A DNA stretch of 64,000 nt from assembly GCA_963971535.1 (NCBI GenBank), contig OZ020589.1, positions 83,538,860 to 83,602,859 of the forward strand. The letters run 5' to 3'. The stretch comes from Notolepis coatsorum. Taxonomy: Eukaryota; Chordata; Actinopteri; Aulopiformes; Paralepididae. The notes under the pieces were generated by a model, which was not told where the DNA came from, ran no database searches, and saw nothing but the letters and a program-made list of their open reading frames with translations. How positions within the stretch are numbered: the stretch's first letter is position 1; each line of letters starts with the position of its first letter. Shown piece by piece: positions 1 through 9,912 of the stretch. The position numbers and the translations under genes are program-made.

Positions 1-956
1 GACGAATAGCCGGTTGCCTCTGGATTAATGAATGTCTAATATTGAATAATATTATTAGCTATTTTATTTTTAACATCCCTAATTCCAACAGTCAAGAGGC
101 TTGTTTCAAATTGATACATGAAAAACCCCACACACGCAACAACATCCACCTCAAACACAACAAAAGAACAGAACATCTCATGAACTTATGTCATGGACTC
201 TATGGACTATCAGCTGACCTCGCACCAATGCATAGGGAAATAGTCAGACATCCCAGAATTATTTCATAATACAAGTTTTGAATGGACGTTTGGATTAAAA
301 TCATCCCGAAGACAGCACTGGAACGTTTGTGAGTATAGGCTCTGGCCAGATCTATCAATGAAATACGTTGCACGCTCAGCGCTGTGGAATGAAGGAAATG
401 CGCATCGGGATCGGATTTGGATGTTATTCTTTGAAGTTGTGTTACAAATGGAACGGTCTTTCCCCGCCGAACACAAGTTACTTAACGTTACACAGATCGC
501 GCTATGCTGATGCTTAGCTTGCTAACGTTAAGATAGCAGTGTAACTTAATGTTACACTATGCATGCTTGATGAAAGCAGAGCTCTCTGTCTGTCTGCGTT
601 CGCACCTCTCAAGTACCTGTAACACGCAGCGGGCCCCGCCTCCCTCCCTCCTTGCAACAAACATTCCACCCAAAAACTGAATTTCAGTCCAGTTTCTGAA
701 CTATTAACAGCGGAGCTGTTTTGTAATCTTCACTTGTCTCGCACACTGCAAGTAAATGATTTTTCCGGTTCGCACACACACATATTATTAGGGGCAAATA
801 CGAGGGAAATGCTCGCACTGTAGAGCATAATATAATTATATATATAATTAGTAAACTGTCGGTAGCTTTTCTTGCCCCCCTTAACTGATTTTCGAGGGCA
901 TTTGGTAAATTTTCGAGGGAATTTTTGCCCCAAGACCCCGTTAATTTCGAACCCTG
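1..956 (-). mobile_element. hAT-type element, one terminus visible
   Basis: Read on the minus strand from 956 the sequence begins CAGGGTTCGAAATTAACG, the CAGGG start typical of hAT elements, followed by G-rich then A/T-rich sequence and a GC-rich stretch near 600-650. Just outside (957-964) is cgctatat, and there the homology of the neighbouring TTAA element to its copy at 61790 stops abruptly, so this is an insertion edge. The other end and the second copy of the target duplication are not in the window. No transposase frame was recognised in 1-956; the short open frames there look random. Confidence 0.5.
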
Positions 957-1138
957 CGCTATATTAAAAAATTCAACTGTATATGATCCTATACGTTATG
1001 CGTCATCATGCATGGAGGAAAGGGGGGGGGGTCGTTTATAATTCCGTGATCGTCAGTAAATGCTTTATGTAGTATGGGTGATATATTGATCAGATCGGTT
1101 TGCAGTGAAATGAATAAACAATTGGGCTGAAAATAACA

Positions 1139-1285
1139 TTAGCGTCCTCTTACCGTTCGCCAATGAGACTGGCGATGAAAGATCCCAGGTATAGGACGTC
1201 GATCGTCTAGGTCCATTTCCGGTTTGTATGTCGCAATAAACGGCGAAATCATTTTGATTATTACGTTTTTAAAGCGATCCATTAT
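1139..1285 (-). CDS. Small open frame shared by two copies of the inner TTAA element
   Basis: From the ATG at 1285 the frame reads MDRFKNVIIKMISPF and runs past YKPEMDLDDRR to RTVRG; the copy at 61463-61603 reads MDRFHNAIIDMISAF and ends with a stop after RTVRG (46 residues). The two proteins align without gaps, but many differences are amino-acid changing, so I see no clear sign of purifying selection. The end of the shared block is ACG|GTAAGAG, which would serve as a splice donor, so it may be a first-exon remnant of the element's transposase. I do not recognise the domain. Confidence 0.3.
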   Translation of the reverse strand: MMDRFKNVIIKMISPFIATYKPEMDLDDRRPIPGIFHRQSHWRTVRGR

Positions 1286-1506
1286 GTACATAGTGTCTGT
1301 TGGGAGCCTTGCGACAATATCTGATGGCTGGATGAATTTAATCGACGCACACCTCCCACTTCCTGTTGTTCGAGTGTAACTCGCCCGACCATCCACCACG
1401 CGGCGGTATTGAGCCGTCGTTGTATTGAGCCGTAGGGTCCAGCTGCAACACCGGAGGTGTATATATGAATTATGAATGCCATGGCGAAAAAATGAAATAT
1501 TGATCT

Positions 1507-1698
1507 AACCCTAACTAACCGTACTGTCATGCACTTGTCCTAATAAACTAACCTACACTGTAGCACTCAACACTTTGATGAACATTGTTGCTCAGCTGAT
1601 AGAGTTGTGCCCTTCCTGATGGCTTGTCGTACAGAACTTGTAAGTCGCTTTGGATAAAAGCGTCAGCTAAATGACTAAATGTAAATGTAAATGTAAAT
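1507..1698 (+). mobile_element. L2/Maui-type LINE, 3' end only
   Basis: The stretch from aaccctaactaacc to the (aaatgt)n tail is nearly the same as 59510-59697, which follows the L2 protein C-terminus there. It contains AAGTCGCTTTGGATAAAAGC, the hallmark 3' end of fish L2/Maui LINEs. Only the last ~190 bp is present, as expected of a strongly 5'-truncated copy. It interrupts the inner TTAA element. Confidence 0.85.
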
Positions 1699-1774
1699 AT
1701 CGCTGTACAGCGTGGTCTGGCGGTCAAAGCATGGCGGGCAATAACGTGTTACAGCGTTTCCGGCGGTGGATGTG

Positions 1775-2840
1775 TTAAGCCCGATGCGTCCGGTACCGGA
1801 CCCACAATGACATCGCGCCATAAATCCATCTCTACAGACTGTTTGAATTAATATAGCATTTTTTTTTTTTTTTCAAATGTAGCCAAGAGTAAAGACCCTA
1901 ACCCTGTCAAAACAGAAGTCAAAGTGTATATTTTCAGCATTTACATTTGTTTACCAATGAGTTTAACTGTTATTAGTGAAATATAAGAGTATAGAAATCT
2001 CAGGGCATTCGGTCGGAAACCGGCGCATATTGACGGGAGGAAGTGGCGCAGCCAAAAGTGTATGTGTTTTGAAGGAAGACAGAGGGCTTTCCAATTTAGA
2101 AAAACTACACTACCCAGCTCATGCCAGCCCCTGCCAATCATCTGACTTCTGGATTTACTTTTTTATTTCTGTTATTTATTGGGATTATCTCCCACAAACC
2201 TGAATGTTATTGCCATTAAACAAACGTTGCAATCTGATTAAAAATAATTGGATATATTTACATTACAAAAAACTGTAATTACAGTAGATTTCATTCACGA
2301 TTTTTGCTGCATGCCTGGTGATACTAAATCCAGATTGAACTCTGCCATTGGAAAGGGGAGATTTTTGCCCGATCCATAGATGTGCGACTTGGCCACAATA
2401 AGGTCATTTATAGGCCTGATATTCTATATTATATAATCATATTTCAAATAGCATGTGTCCGGATGGCAGAATTCAGTACTGTATCTACAAAACCTTCTGT
2501 TTAATCATCTTCCCTTTATAAATTATGTACACATGATCTCAATAAAGTGCTGAACAAGCTCAGTGGCAGTTTTTCATGTCTGGTCATTTTTAGCATGGTG
2601 CATCGTCAAAGATGAAGGGATAAAAATAAAACATTTTAATTGATATTCTCCTTTGGTTCATTACAATTTACTCAAGCCTAGTAACAGACACAATATATCT
2701 GACACTGGGAATACATTCCCTGAGATCCATAGATGTGCCTAGATACCAAGAACCTTGTAGAAGTGGAGCAATCTTCCATTTACTTAGGTATGTATTTTTA
2801 GGCGGATTTTCAGAAAATAGGGCTAGGGCTCAAGAAATTT
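1775..2840 (+). mobile_element. Outer TTAA-type DNA element, copy 1
   Basis: Starts TTAAGCCCG and aligns along its length with 62111-63338: shared are ATGACATC followed by CATAAATC near the left end, the ACAGTAGATTTCATT block (2282), GCCTGGTGATACTAAATC (2313), the TACTGTATCTACA block (2475), TAGATACCAAGAA (2738) and GGCGGATTTTCAGAAAATAG near the right end. The left terminal inverted repeat present in the 62111 copy is missing here, and the right end is eroded. No coding frame of note. Confidence 0.65.
1788..1801. repeat. 14-bp perfect palindrome near the left end of the outer TTAA element
   Basis: GTCCGGTACCGGAC sits just before ATGACATC. The other copy of the element has a different palindrome (9-bp stem, 62236-62257) at the same place, so a hairpin rather than a sequence seems to be kept. 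Confidence 0.6.
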
Positions 2841-2859
2841 GCACTACATCCATACCTCA

Positions 2860-3117
2860 TTTTTCATTTAGTGTCTTGCTTTTCTTTTTTTTTTATATAT
2901 GTTTTTGTGCCTTATTGTCTGCATTTTGTACCTCATTGTCTGCATTTTTACTTCATTGTACTTAGGTTGTACTTTAGTTTGTATCGTGTTGGGACTTATT
3001 CCTCTTTTACTAACTTTTTTTACTGTATGAAGCACATTCTCTGGCTGATGACAGAAACAAGCATTTCACTGTAATGTACATGTACTTTATATGTGACAAA
3101 TAAAAGCAAACTTGAAA
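2860..3117 (+). mobile_element. LINE 3' untranslated tail
   Basis: T-rich stretch ending GTGACAAATAAAAGCAAACTTG, the kind of terminal AATAAA-CTTG tail found on CR1/Rex-like LINEs of fish (compare 32690-32717). It has gcatttcactgtaatgtaca just before it. No coding part remains. 3118-3459 holds nothing I recognise apart from a short C-run and CT-rich patch. Confidence 0.45.
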
Positions 3118-3462
3118 ACTAGTCATTACCTCCTAACTTCAACTCACTCTCAATATCACATGTGTGAGCACTACTGACTGATAGTGCTCAGCACATGTAT
3201 GTACAGTAATATTATGGACAGTGATGAAGACACCGTCTCCTTAGCATCCATTCTCACCCTCTGTCTCACCTTCCCCTCTGCTGCCCTCTCTCTATCTCCC
3301 CCCCCCCCCCTCTGTCTATATCTCTCTTTCTCTCTCTTAATATTCAGAGGATCTCTCCAGGTGTGACCTGAGGGTCAGACTCTAAGAAGATCTAATTTTG
3401 ATAGAAAAGTTACCCATAATGGCCTCATAAAGTCTTAAAGTGGAAGCCATGTATCTTGTTCA

Positions 3463-3878
3463 ATAAAACACGCACACACACACACACATACACTGAGACA
3501 CATGCACATGCACACACACTGAGACACATGCACACACACTGAGACACATGCACACTCACACACATACATACACTGAGACACATGCACACACATACATACA
3601 TACATGCACATACATACACTGAGATACATGCACACACGTATACACTGAGACTGAGACACATGCACACACACATACATACACTGAGACACATACACACTGA
3701 GACACATGCACACACACACACACACCACACACACACACACACACGCACACACACATAAATACACTGAGACACATGCACACACACATAAATACACTGAGAC
3801 ACATGCACACACACACATACATACATACACTGAGGCACACACACATACTGTAAATACTCTGAGACACATGCATGCGCA
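3463..3878. repeat. CA-rich minisatellite with cactgagacacatg units
   Basis: Irregular tandem units of 20-40 bp built on cacacacacactgagacacatg. The array resumes at 5330-5365 after the hAT insertion (cacacatacacactgagacatg). Long Cys/Val frames on the minus strand are by-products of the CA repeat and are not genes. Confidence 0.9.
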
Positions 3879-4026
3879 CAGGGGCGTAGCTGGGGGGGGG
3901 GGGGGGGGGGGGTTTAGGATGATTCCAAGGGCCCAGCACTGGGGGGGGGGCATTTATTTATTTTTTATTACTAGACATCACTCAGGTGTATTATTGATGC
4001 TCTCATTGATACTATGTTTGTTTCTG

Positions 4027-4028
<2 letters not shown>

Positions 4029-4083
<55 letters not shown>
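4029..4083. repeat. (GT)n microsatellite
   Basis: About 27 uninterrupted GT dinucleotides inside the hAT element. Confidence 0.95.
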
Positions 4084-4085
<2 letters not shown>

Positions 4086-4135
4086 AGATATATAGAGAGA
4101 GAGGGGGGGCTTTGGTAGACTATTGTGCACTGGTC

Positions 4136-5095
4136 CAGTCAGTGTGCGAACCATAGCATGGTCTTTGGGTGAGCCAAGGAACCTTAATATTCTTTTGCGG
4201 GGCGCGGCGCAGGGAGGAGTCGGACTGTTGGAGGAATGGAGACTGTGATCGCAGACGTTACTGTAGCCTGTAGTAGGTAGGCCTTGTGTATGTATGTATG
4301 TATGTATGTGACAAATAAACCTCTTGAATCCTGTCAACAGGACAACTCACTTGTTGATGTTGTGGTCCGGTCGTCTGGACGGTCTGGGCTTCCACAGCAC
4401 ATTCCAAAAAAAATATCCATTTAGTTAGATAGATGATAGATCATCATCCAACACTGTCTACAGTATCTCGTGATTATCTCTCAGACTCCTGACTTACTAA
4501 CTCCACCGGGCGTTGTCTTGTCAGAGATATAATAGTCCCCACCGGAGCAGCACCAGCAGCAGGTGTAATTGTAACGGCGTCGCCTGTAGATGATCCCGCC
4601 TCCTGCTGCTCTGTCAAGTCGATTGACTGCTTCACTGTCTTCGTGAAACCAAAATTGGTTAGGCTTACTTGTTGCATTTTTCGTTTAGACATTATCCATT
4701 CCTGAGTGACCTTATTTACCTGTCAAAACGATCACTGTCAACAAGTCACAGCCACAGGTTACAGCGTGGGTCAAGTTTGATTTGTGCCGTGCGTGCAGGC
4801 TGCAGCGCCGCCGCGCTCCGAATGGTAATTGCAAGAATAGCATGCATGTTGCCATATTACGTGTGTGAATTAGTGCGCAAATCATTAATCATACATCCAA
4901 AATAGCATAAGTTTATTATTATACACGATGATGATACCGAAAATTACAGAAAAATTAGAAATGCATGGCAAAAGTAGCATTTATTTTCAGTAATTTAGAG
5001 ACCCCCCAAAGATTCACAAATCATGTTTTGAGGGGAGCTGATGTCTGATCTAAGGGAGCCATGGCTGCCCCAGCTCCCCCGTGGATCGCACCCTG
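4136..5095 (-). repeat. Left arm of a large inverted repeat (hAT-like module)
   Basis: The reverse complement matches 6856-7843 with moderate divergence: cgcacactg / accatgctatggtt / aggtttatttgtcac / transposase start / ggtctctaaattactg / CAGGGTGCGATCCACGG. The two arms are separated by 1.76 kb that itself contains a smaller inverted repeat. Seen directly; whether the arms are two insertions of one family or an inverted duplication is not settled by the window. Confidence 0.8.
4474..4692 (-). pseudogene. N-terminus of a hAT-like transposase
   Basis: The frame begins MSKRKMQQVSLTNFGF and runs 72 codons with a Thr/Ser/Gln-rich middle before a stop. A short basic start followed by a 'TNFGF' motif resembles the N-termini of zinc-finger MYM/TTF-type hAT transposases in vertebrates; this placement is from memory of the family and is tentative. 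The zinc finger, DDE core and C-terminal dimerisation region are all absent, so it cannot act. A second copy with the same start lies at 7262 on the opposite strand. Confidence 0.45.
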
Positions 5096-5427
5096 GGTCC
5101 AGTCATTGAAGATGAACGCAATGCGACATCCTTTACTAGGCTCACCCACCAACAGTGCAGGTGCTGAACTGCTGATCCGAATGTATAGGTAAAAACCATA
5201 TTATGCGTTTTCATCAATAAATAAATGGCAAAAAAAATTATTCTCTCACGCGCTGACGCACGCTCGCATTCACTGGGGGCCTACATATACATTCTTTCAT
5301 GGGACCCAGATTATACATCTACGCCCCTGCATGCGCACACACATACACACTGAGACATGCACTTCAAACATGCACTACTGACATGCACCTGCAAAGGGAC
5401 ACACAAGCCACTGACACACTATGCATG

Positions 5428-5625
5428 CTCTTCAGCATCCCCGTGCCGTATGTGTGTGTGTACGCTCTTCAGCATCCCTGTGCCGTATGCGTGTGTGTGA
5501 TTGCGCTCTTTAGCATCCATGTGCCGTATGTGTGTGTGTGTGTGCACTCTTCAGCATCCCTGTGCCGCATGTGTGTGTGTGTGCTCTTCAGCATCCCTGT
5601 GCTGTATGTCTGTGTGCGTGCGCTC
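5428..5625. repeat. Tandem repeat, five units of about 38 bp
   Basis: Units begin gctcttcagcatccctgtgc and end in a (gt)n stretch of variable length, at about 5428, 5464, 5505, 5546 and 5583. Length variation lies in the (gt)n part. Confidence 0.9.
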
Positions 5626-5784
5626 TCCAGATGAGGTCTCAGTTAACCGCCAGAGCAATAAATCCAGCTGTTTAGATGCCACGCACGCTTAAAGGTGCTC
5701 GGCATAATTTATTCAAGCAATAAAGACGAGACTATTGCAGAGCATAACAGTCTTGAGAAGTGCCAGCCGTCGTGGTTTTGCAGT

Positions 5785-6062
5785 CCTGGCCGCGTGTGTC
5801 GCTTCCGCAACGGAATTCGGTTTCCTGGTTCCTCTGATTGGCCGCGACCCCCACGTGACCCGCCCCCCTATCCACCGCTCTGCCGCTGCCGCGCGCGGAA
5901 GTATTGACTGAATGAATGAATGAAAACTTTATTTAACAGATTGCAGAATGGGTACAATACAGTACGGCTCAATACACACAATTGTTAAGGGGATGCAGAC
6001 CTGAGAAAGACGTTTGTCTTGTTTACATCAGGGTCCCCCATTTTCAATTCATATAGAACACT
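5785..6062. repeat. Inner inverted repeat, left arm (pairs with 6486-6808)
   Basis: A GC-rich promoter-like block (CCAAT box as attgg, E-box cacgtg, cgcgcg) fused to a retroelement-like tail: on the minus strand CTGTTAAATAAAG then (TTCA)n and cagtcaatacttcc. The same fused block occurs in reverse orientation at 6486-6808. GGAAGTATTGA also occurs at 6361-6371, so 5893-6371 may be an inserted retroelement with that target duplication. Confidence 0.7.
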
Positions 6063-6066
6063 ACGC

Positions 6067-6178
6067 CGTAACAAATCATTAATAAAATATACCTTTTAAC
6101 TGGAATATGTTGTGCCTTTACACATATGTTGGATTCTGTAATTGGTTTGTCATGACAAACAAATAAAAAAATCGCGAT
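6067..6178 (+). repeat. Direct repeat, copy 1 (second copy 6371-6484)
   Basis: gtaacaaatcattaa ... ggaatatgttgtgcctttacacat ... gtcatgacaaacaaataaa occurs in the same orientation at 6371-6484, although the flanking arms are inverted. 6179-6370 between them has no recognised content. Confidence 0.85.
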
Positions 6179-6370
6179 TTACCCACTGTGTGTTGATGTT
6201 GTAGCCACCTCCTCCGCGGCAGGAATACTAAGCTCCCCCTTAAGCTCTAGGAGAGAGGGGAGAGGCTGAAAACCCACAGTTCTTGCCCGCTTGATGGGAG
6301 CCGAATCCCCGCATCCGATTTGTCTGATGAATACCCCCAAACATGGAGGTCCTGAATGCATGGAAGTATT

Positions 6371-6484
6371 GATTGCGCCGTAACAAATCATTAAAAAAAG
6401 ATACCGTTAACTGGAATATGTTGTGCCTTTACACATTGTTGGATTATGTAATTGGTTTGTCATGACAAACAAATAAAATATCGC
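6371..6484 (+). repeat. Direct repeat, copy 2
   Basis: Second copy of the 112-bp block at 6067; a handful of substitutions and small indels separate the two. Confidence 0.85.
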
Positions 6485-6485
6485 G

Positions 6486-6808
6486 TCGTTCTATATGAAT
6501 TGAAAATGGGGGACCCTGATGTAAACAAGACAAACGTCTTTCTCAGGTCTGCATCCCCTTAACAATTGTGTGTATTGAGCCGTACTGTATTGTACCCATT
6601 CTGCAATCTGTTAAATAAAGTTTTCATTCATTCAGTCAATACTTCCATGCGTATAAATTGAAGAAGCGAGCGAGTCCGCGGCCGCTCTCTGCCGCGCGCG
6701 GCAGCGGCAGAGCGGTGGATAGGGGGGCGGGTCACGTGGGGGTCGCGGCCAATCAGAGGAACCAGGAAACCGAATTCCGTTGCGGAAGCGATACACGTGT
6801 CCTGGCCG
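6486..6808. repeat. Inner inverted repeat, right arm
   Basis: Reverse complement of 5785-6062, with an extra ~30 bp (tataaattgaagaagcgagc) between the tail and the GC-rich block. Confidence 0.7.
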
Positions 6809-6855
6809 TCACAGGGGTAAATTATAATCCTTACATTCCTCATCATAGTTATACT

Positions 6856-7843
6856 CAGGGTGCGATCCACGGGGGGAGCTGGGTGAGCTATAGCTCCCCT
6901 AGGTCAGACATCAGCTCCCCTGAAAACATGATTTGTGAATTTTTGGGGGGTCTCTAAATTACTGAAAATAAATGCTACTTTTGCCATGCATTTCTAATTT
7001 TTCTGTAATTTTCTGTATCATCATCGTGTATAATAATAAACTTATGCTATTTTGATGTATGATTAATGATTTGCGCACTAATTCACACACGTAATATGGC
7101 ACCATGCATGCTATTCTTGCAATTACCATTCGGAGCGCGGCGGCGCTGCAGCCTGCAGGCACGCACGGCACAAATCAAACTTGACCCACGTTGCTTGTAA
7201 CCTGTGACTTGTTGACAGTGATAGTTTTGACAGGTAAATAACGGTCACTCAGGAATGGATAATGTCTAAACGAAAAATGCAACAAGTAAGCCTAACCAAT
7301 TTTGGTTTCACGAATAAAGTGAAGCAGTCAATGGACTTGACAGAGCAGCAGGAGGCGGGATCATCTACAGGCGACGCCGTTACACACCTGCTGCTGGTGC
7401 TGCTGCTGCTGCGGTGGGACTATCTCTGACACCGCCCGGTGACCGTGTCGGCGCCTGCTGCGGTCGTATCAGAACAGGAGTCTGAGAGATAATCACGAGA
7501 TACTGTAGACAGTGTTGGATCTATCATCTAACTAAATGGATACTTTTTTTTATCATGGAATGTGCTGTGCAGACGGCCGGACCACAACTACATCAACAAG
7601 TGAGTTGTCGTTCTGTAGTTACTGAAACTGATTGAATATATGACAGGATTCAAGAGGTTTATTTGTCACATACATACATACACAACACAAGGCCTACTAA
7701 AGGCTACAGTAACGTCTGCATCACAGTCCGACTCCTCCCTGCGAGGCGCCCCCCCCCCCCCCCCCCCCCCCCCGCCCCCCGGCCGCAAAATAATATTAAG
7801 GTTCATTGGCTCACCCAAAGACCATGCTATGGTTCGCACACTG
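6856..7843 (+). repeat. Right arm of the large inverted repeat (hAT-like module)
   Basis: Begins CAGGGTGCGATCCACGG at 6856, matching the minus-strand terminus at 5095, and follows the left arm until cgcacactg at about 7843. A C-run of about 25 (7750-7775) replaces the GC-rich patch of the other arm. Confidence 0.8.
7262..7435 (+). pseudogene. Second hAT-like transposase N-terminus
   Basis: Starts MSKRKMQQVSLTNFGF like the 4692 copy, then diverges (TNKVKQSMDLTEQQ) and shifts frame after the GDAVT region. The ATG context and the preceding 350 bp are conserved between the two arms, so both carry the same promoter-proximal piece. Not functional. Confidence 0.45.
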
Positions 7844-7849
7844 GTTATA

Positions 7850-9907
7850 CTGACAGCTGGAATAATGTGTGGGAACTAATATTCAATATCAGTTGAGCCA
7901 TTATCTCGATATATATCACCCCATGTCAACAGAACTTGTAGGTGTCATCACGTGCAGCAGGTATTACATATAGGAGAAAGAAGAGAAGACATCAGGATGG
8001 CCTAGTCCCATTTCCACACCCATACGGTTATCTTCCCTCCTGGTGTAGGACTTATCTTTGACCCTCAGAGTCTGTATTGTCTTTGACCGTCATCCATAAT
8101 ATTGATTCAACGTTAGACCGACAGTGTTATGAAGCACGAGCAGGCACACGATAGCAGAATAGACCTGCATTTAGAGTACCGCGTCTCCCCGCACCAATTA
8201 CGATACAGAGGTGAACGTGATCTGTGAACGAGCGGAGCCCCTATCTCAGAATGGATGGTGACTTGATTCATGCACCGCCTACGTGTATGTCCGTCCTACA
8301 TACCGTCTTACCCTGGTCATAGCCCTCCACAGATATACCCTGATGACCTGGACGTATGTAGCACAGATATAAACATGAAGACCTTTACATTTGTGTGATA
8401 AAAGTATCTATGGCCTTACACAATGATAATTGTCACCCTATAGAGCAACGCCCCTTGCGTCATACTGTATCTTGTCACAACACTCTTATCTACCTTACTA
8501 ACTGCCCTATTCACTTCTGAGATACGCCCACGTCTTACCCCGTACCTCTTAACATCTCCTGACCTACGCTAGACTACGCACGGAGAGACGGAGAGACGGA
8601 GAGGGAAGATCTACGTCAGAGGGCGTACACACATAAATCAACGTCACAGAATTGTCCCAGCAATGAAACAGGTTTTCCATCATGGGGTGTTTGCTGGCTA
8701 GCTTGGAGACTTGCTGCTGCTCTGCTGTTGTTTTTTGTGTGATGTTTGTTGTTGTTGTGAAGGAGATTCTGACTGAAATCATTGGCCAATGGGTTAATAG
8801 TTAATAACAATGTTATTTCAGTTCAGACATAAACATGTATATCTCATTGAGAACGCTGCTGGAAAGTTGATTAATGTTTTACTAAGAGACAATGGTTTAT
8901 ACCAGTGGCTAGTTAAGATAAACGTTTTAATTATATATGAAGGAATGTTTTGAATATATTTAATGCAAATGTAGAACACATATGAGTGATTTCCTGTTGT
9001 TGATGATATGGTACAATAATCAATAAGATGTTCAAAGTATGTGATAATGAGTGAATGAGAACGCGTGACACCAACACTATTAACATTTTGACTCTTACTA
9101 AGACAGAGTCAGAAAGAGAGGATTTAGAGAATCAATTAGTAATTTAAATGCAAAAACATGCTGAATCCTTTTCCAACAAGGAAACTGAATCCTTTTCCAA
9201 CAAGGAAAATATAGAAGTAGACAAGACTAGAATAAAATGTATTCAAATATAAATCTTGGAAGCGAATTAGGAAATGGAGCTAAAATGGATTTGACATATT
9301 TCGCGAATATGAAGAAATCACTTTTAGGCTGGCGGTTGATTAAAGTGAATTATAGTTGATGTCATAGATTTGTGGCAACAGGAAGACACAAAGGTCTGAA
9401 AGGAGAAGAAGATTCTATTTGAGCACAGTTTAATACCCATAGGAAATTAATGATACTGTTTGAATGACTAAAACGCGTGACTAACATGTTCTTCTGTCTT
9501 TAAGAAACTACAAGTGGAGAAGGCAGAGGAAAGAAAGGAGAAAGTGAAAACAGATTCATATTCTGAACATAACCTGTGTTGTATAAATAAGACAAACAAC
9601 GAAAACAAAACAGTATCTTTATATTTCTATCACAAATTCTCTCAATAAAAATAATGTTAAAAGAACAACATTTATGCAATTTTTTTTAGAAATTGTATCT
9701 GAAATTACAGTTGTATAGTAAACATGTCTCTTTTTGATCTTGCACTGTTTTGCAGCCTCTCGCCGGGAGAACGGAGTCTGTGACAAACGTCCATCAAGTA
9801 AAATAAGGTAAAAAATATAACGGATCAAGAGACAGGGAATACAGAAAAAAAATGCATACACACACAAATTAGGAGTCACATTTTTTCTTCTTCTGCCTAA
9901 TTACAAA
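7850..9907. other. Unrecognised sequence
   Basis: Two kilobases with no convincing frame, RNA gene or element end. 7990-8560 has balanced composition with no repeats; 8820-9600 is A/T-rich on both strands; an 18-bp direct repeat (ctgaatccttttccaaca) occurs at 9162 and 9186. Small open frames here are short and featureless. Confidence 0.5.
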
Positions 9908-9912
9908 GGAAG

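Larger units (their letters stand above)
957..1774 (-). mobile_element. Inner TTAA-type DNA element, degraded copy, minus strand
   Basis: Reverse-complement of this stretch aligns with 61207-61795: shared blocks include the CATACTACATAAAG and TTTTTTAATATAGCG regions (61660-61795) and the small frame at 1285-1139. The start of the element (CACATCCACCGCC on the minus strand from 1774, compare CACATTGGTCGCC at 61211) abuts a TTAA at 1775-1778. It is cut at 957 by a hAT element and carries an L2 tail inside (1507-1698). Family placement (piggyBac- or Kolobok-like, both TTAA users) is inference; no transposase core is seen. Confidence 0.6.
3879..5329 (-). mobile_element. hAT element with 8-bp target duplication
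   Basis: Ends CAGGGGCGTAG (3879) and CTACGCCCCTG (5329) are inverted repeats, and catgcgca flanks the element on both sides (3871-3878 and 5330-5337), the 8-bp duplication expected for hAT. At 1451 bp it is too short to be autonomous and keeps only a transposase N-terminus on the minus strand (4692-4474). It contains a G-run (3892-3911), a (GT)n tract, and a second, CAGGG-like terminus at 5095 (reading CAGGGTGCGATCCACGG on the minus strand), so the 4136-5095 part may be a nested or older element. Confidence 0.8.

Noticed and set aside
42..476. Two small frames (75 and 70 codons) at the window start
   Set aside because: No domain, no conserved start, and the stretch appears to be inside a hAT element.
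3425..3953. Three overlapping Cys/Val-rich frames on the minus strand (up to 172 codons)
   Set aside because: They are translations of the (CA)n minisatellite in three frames.
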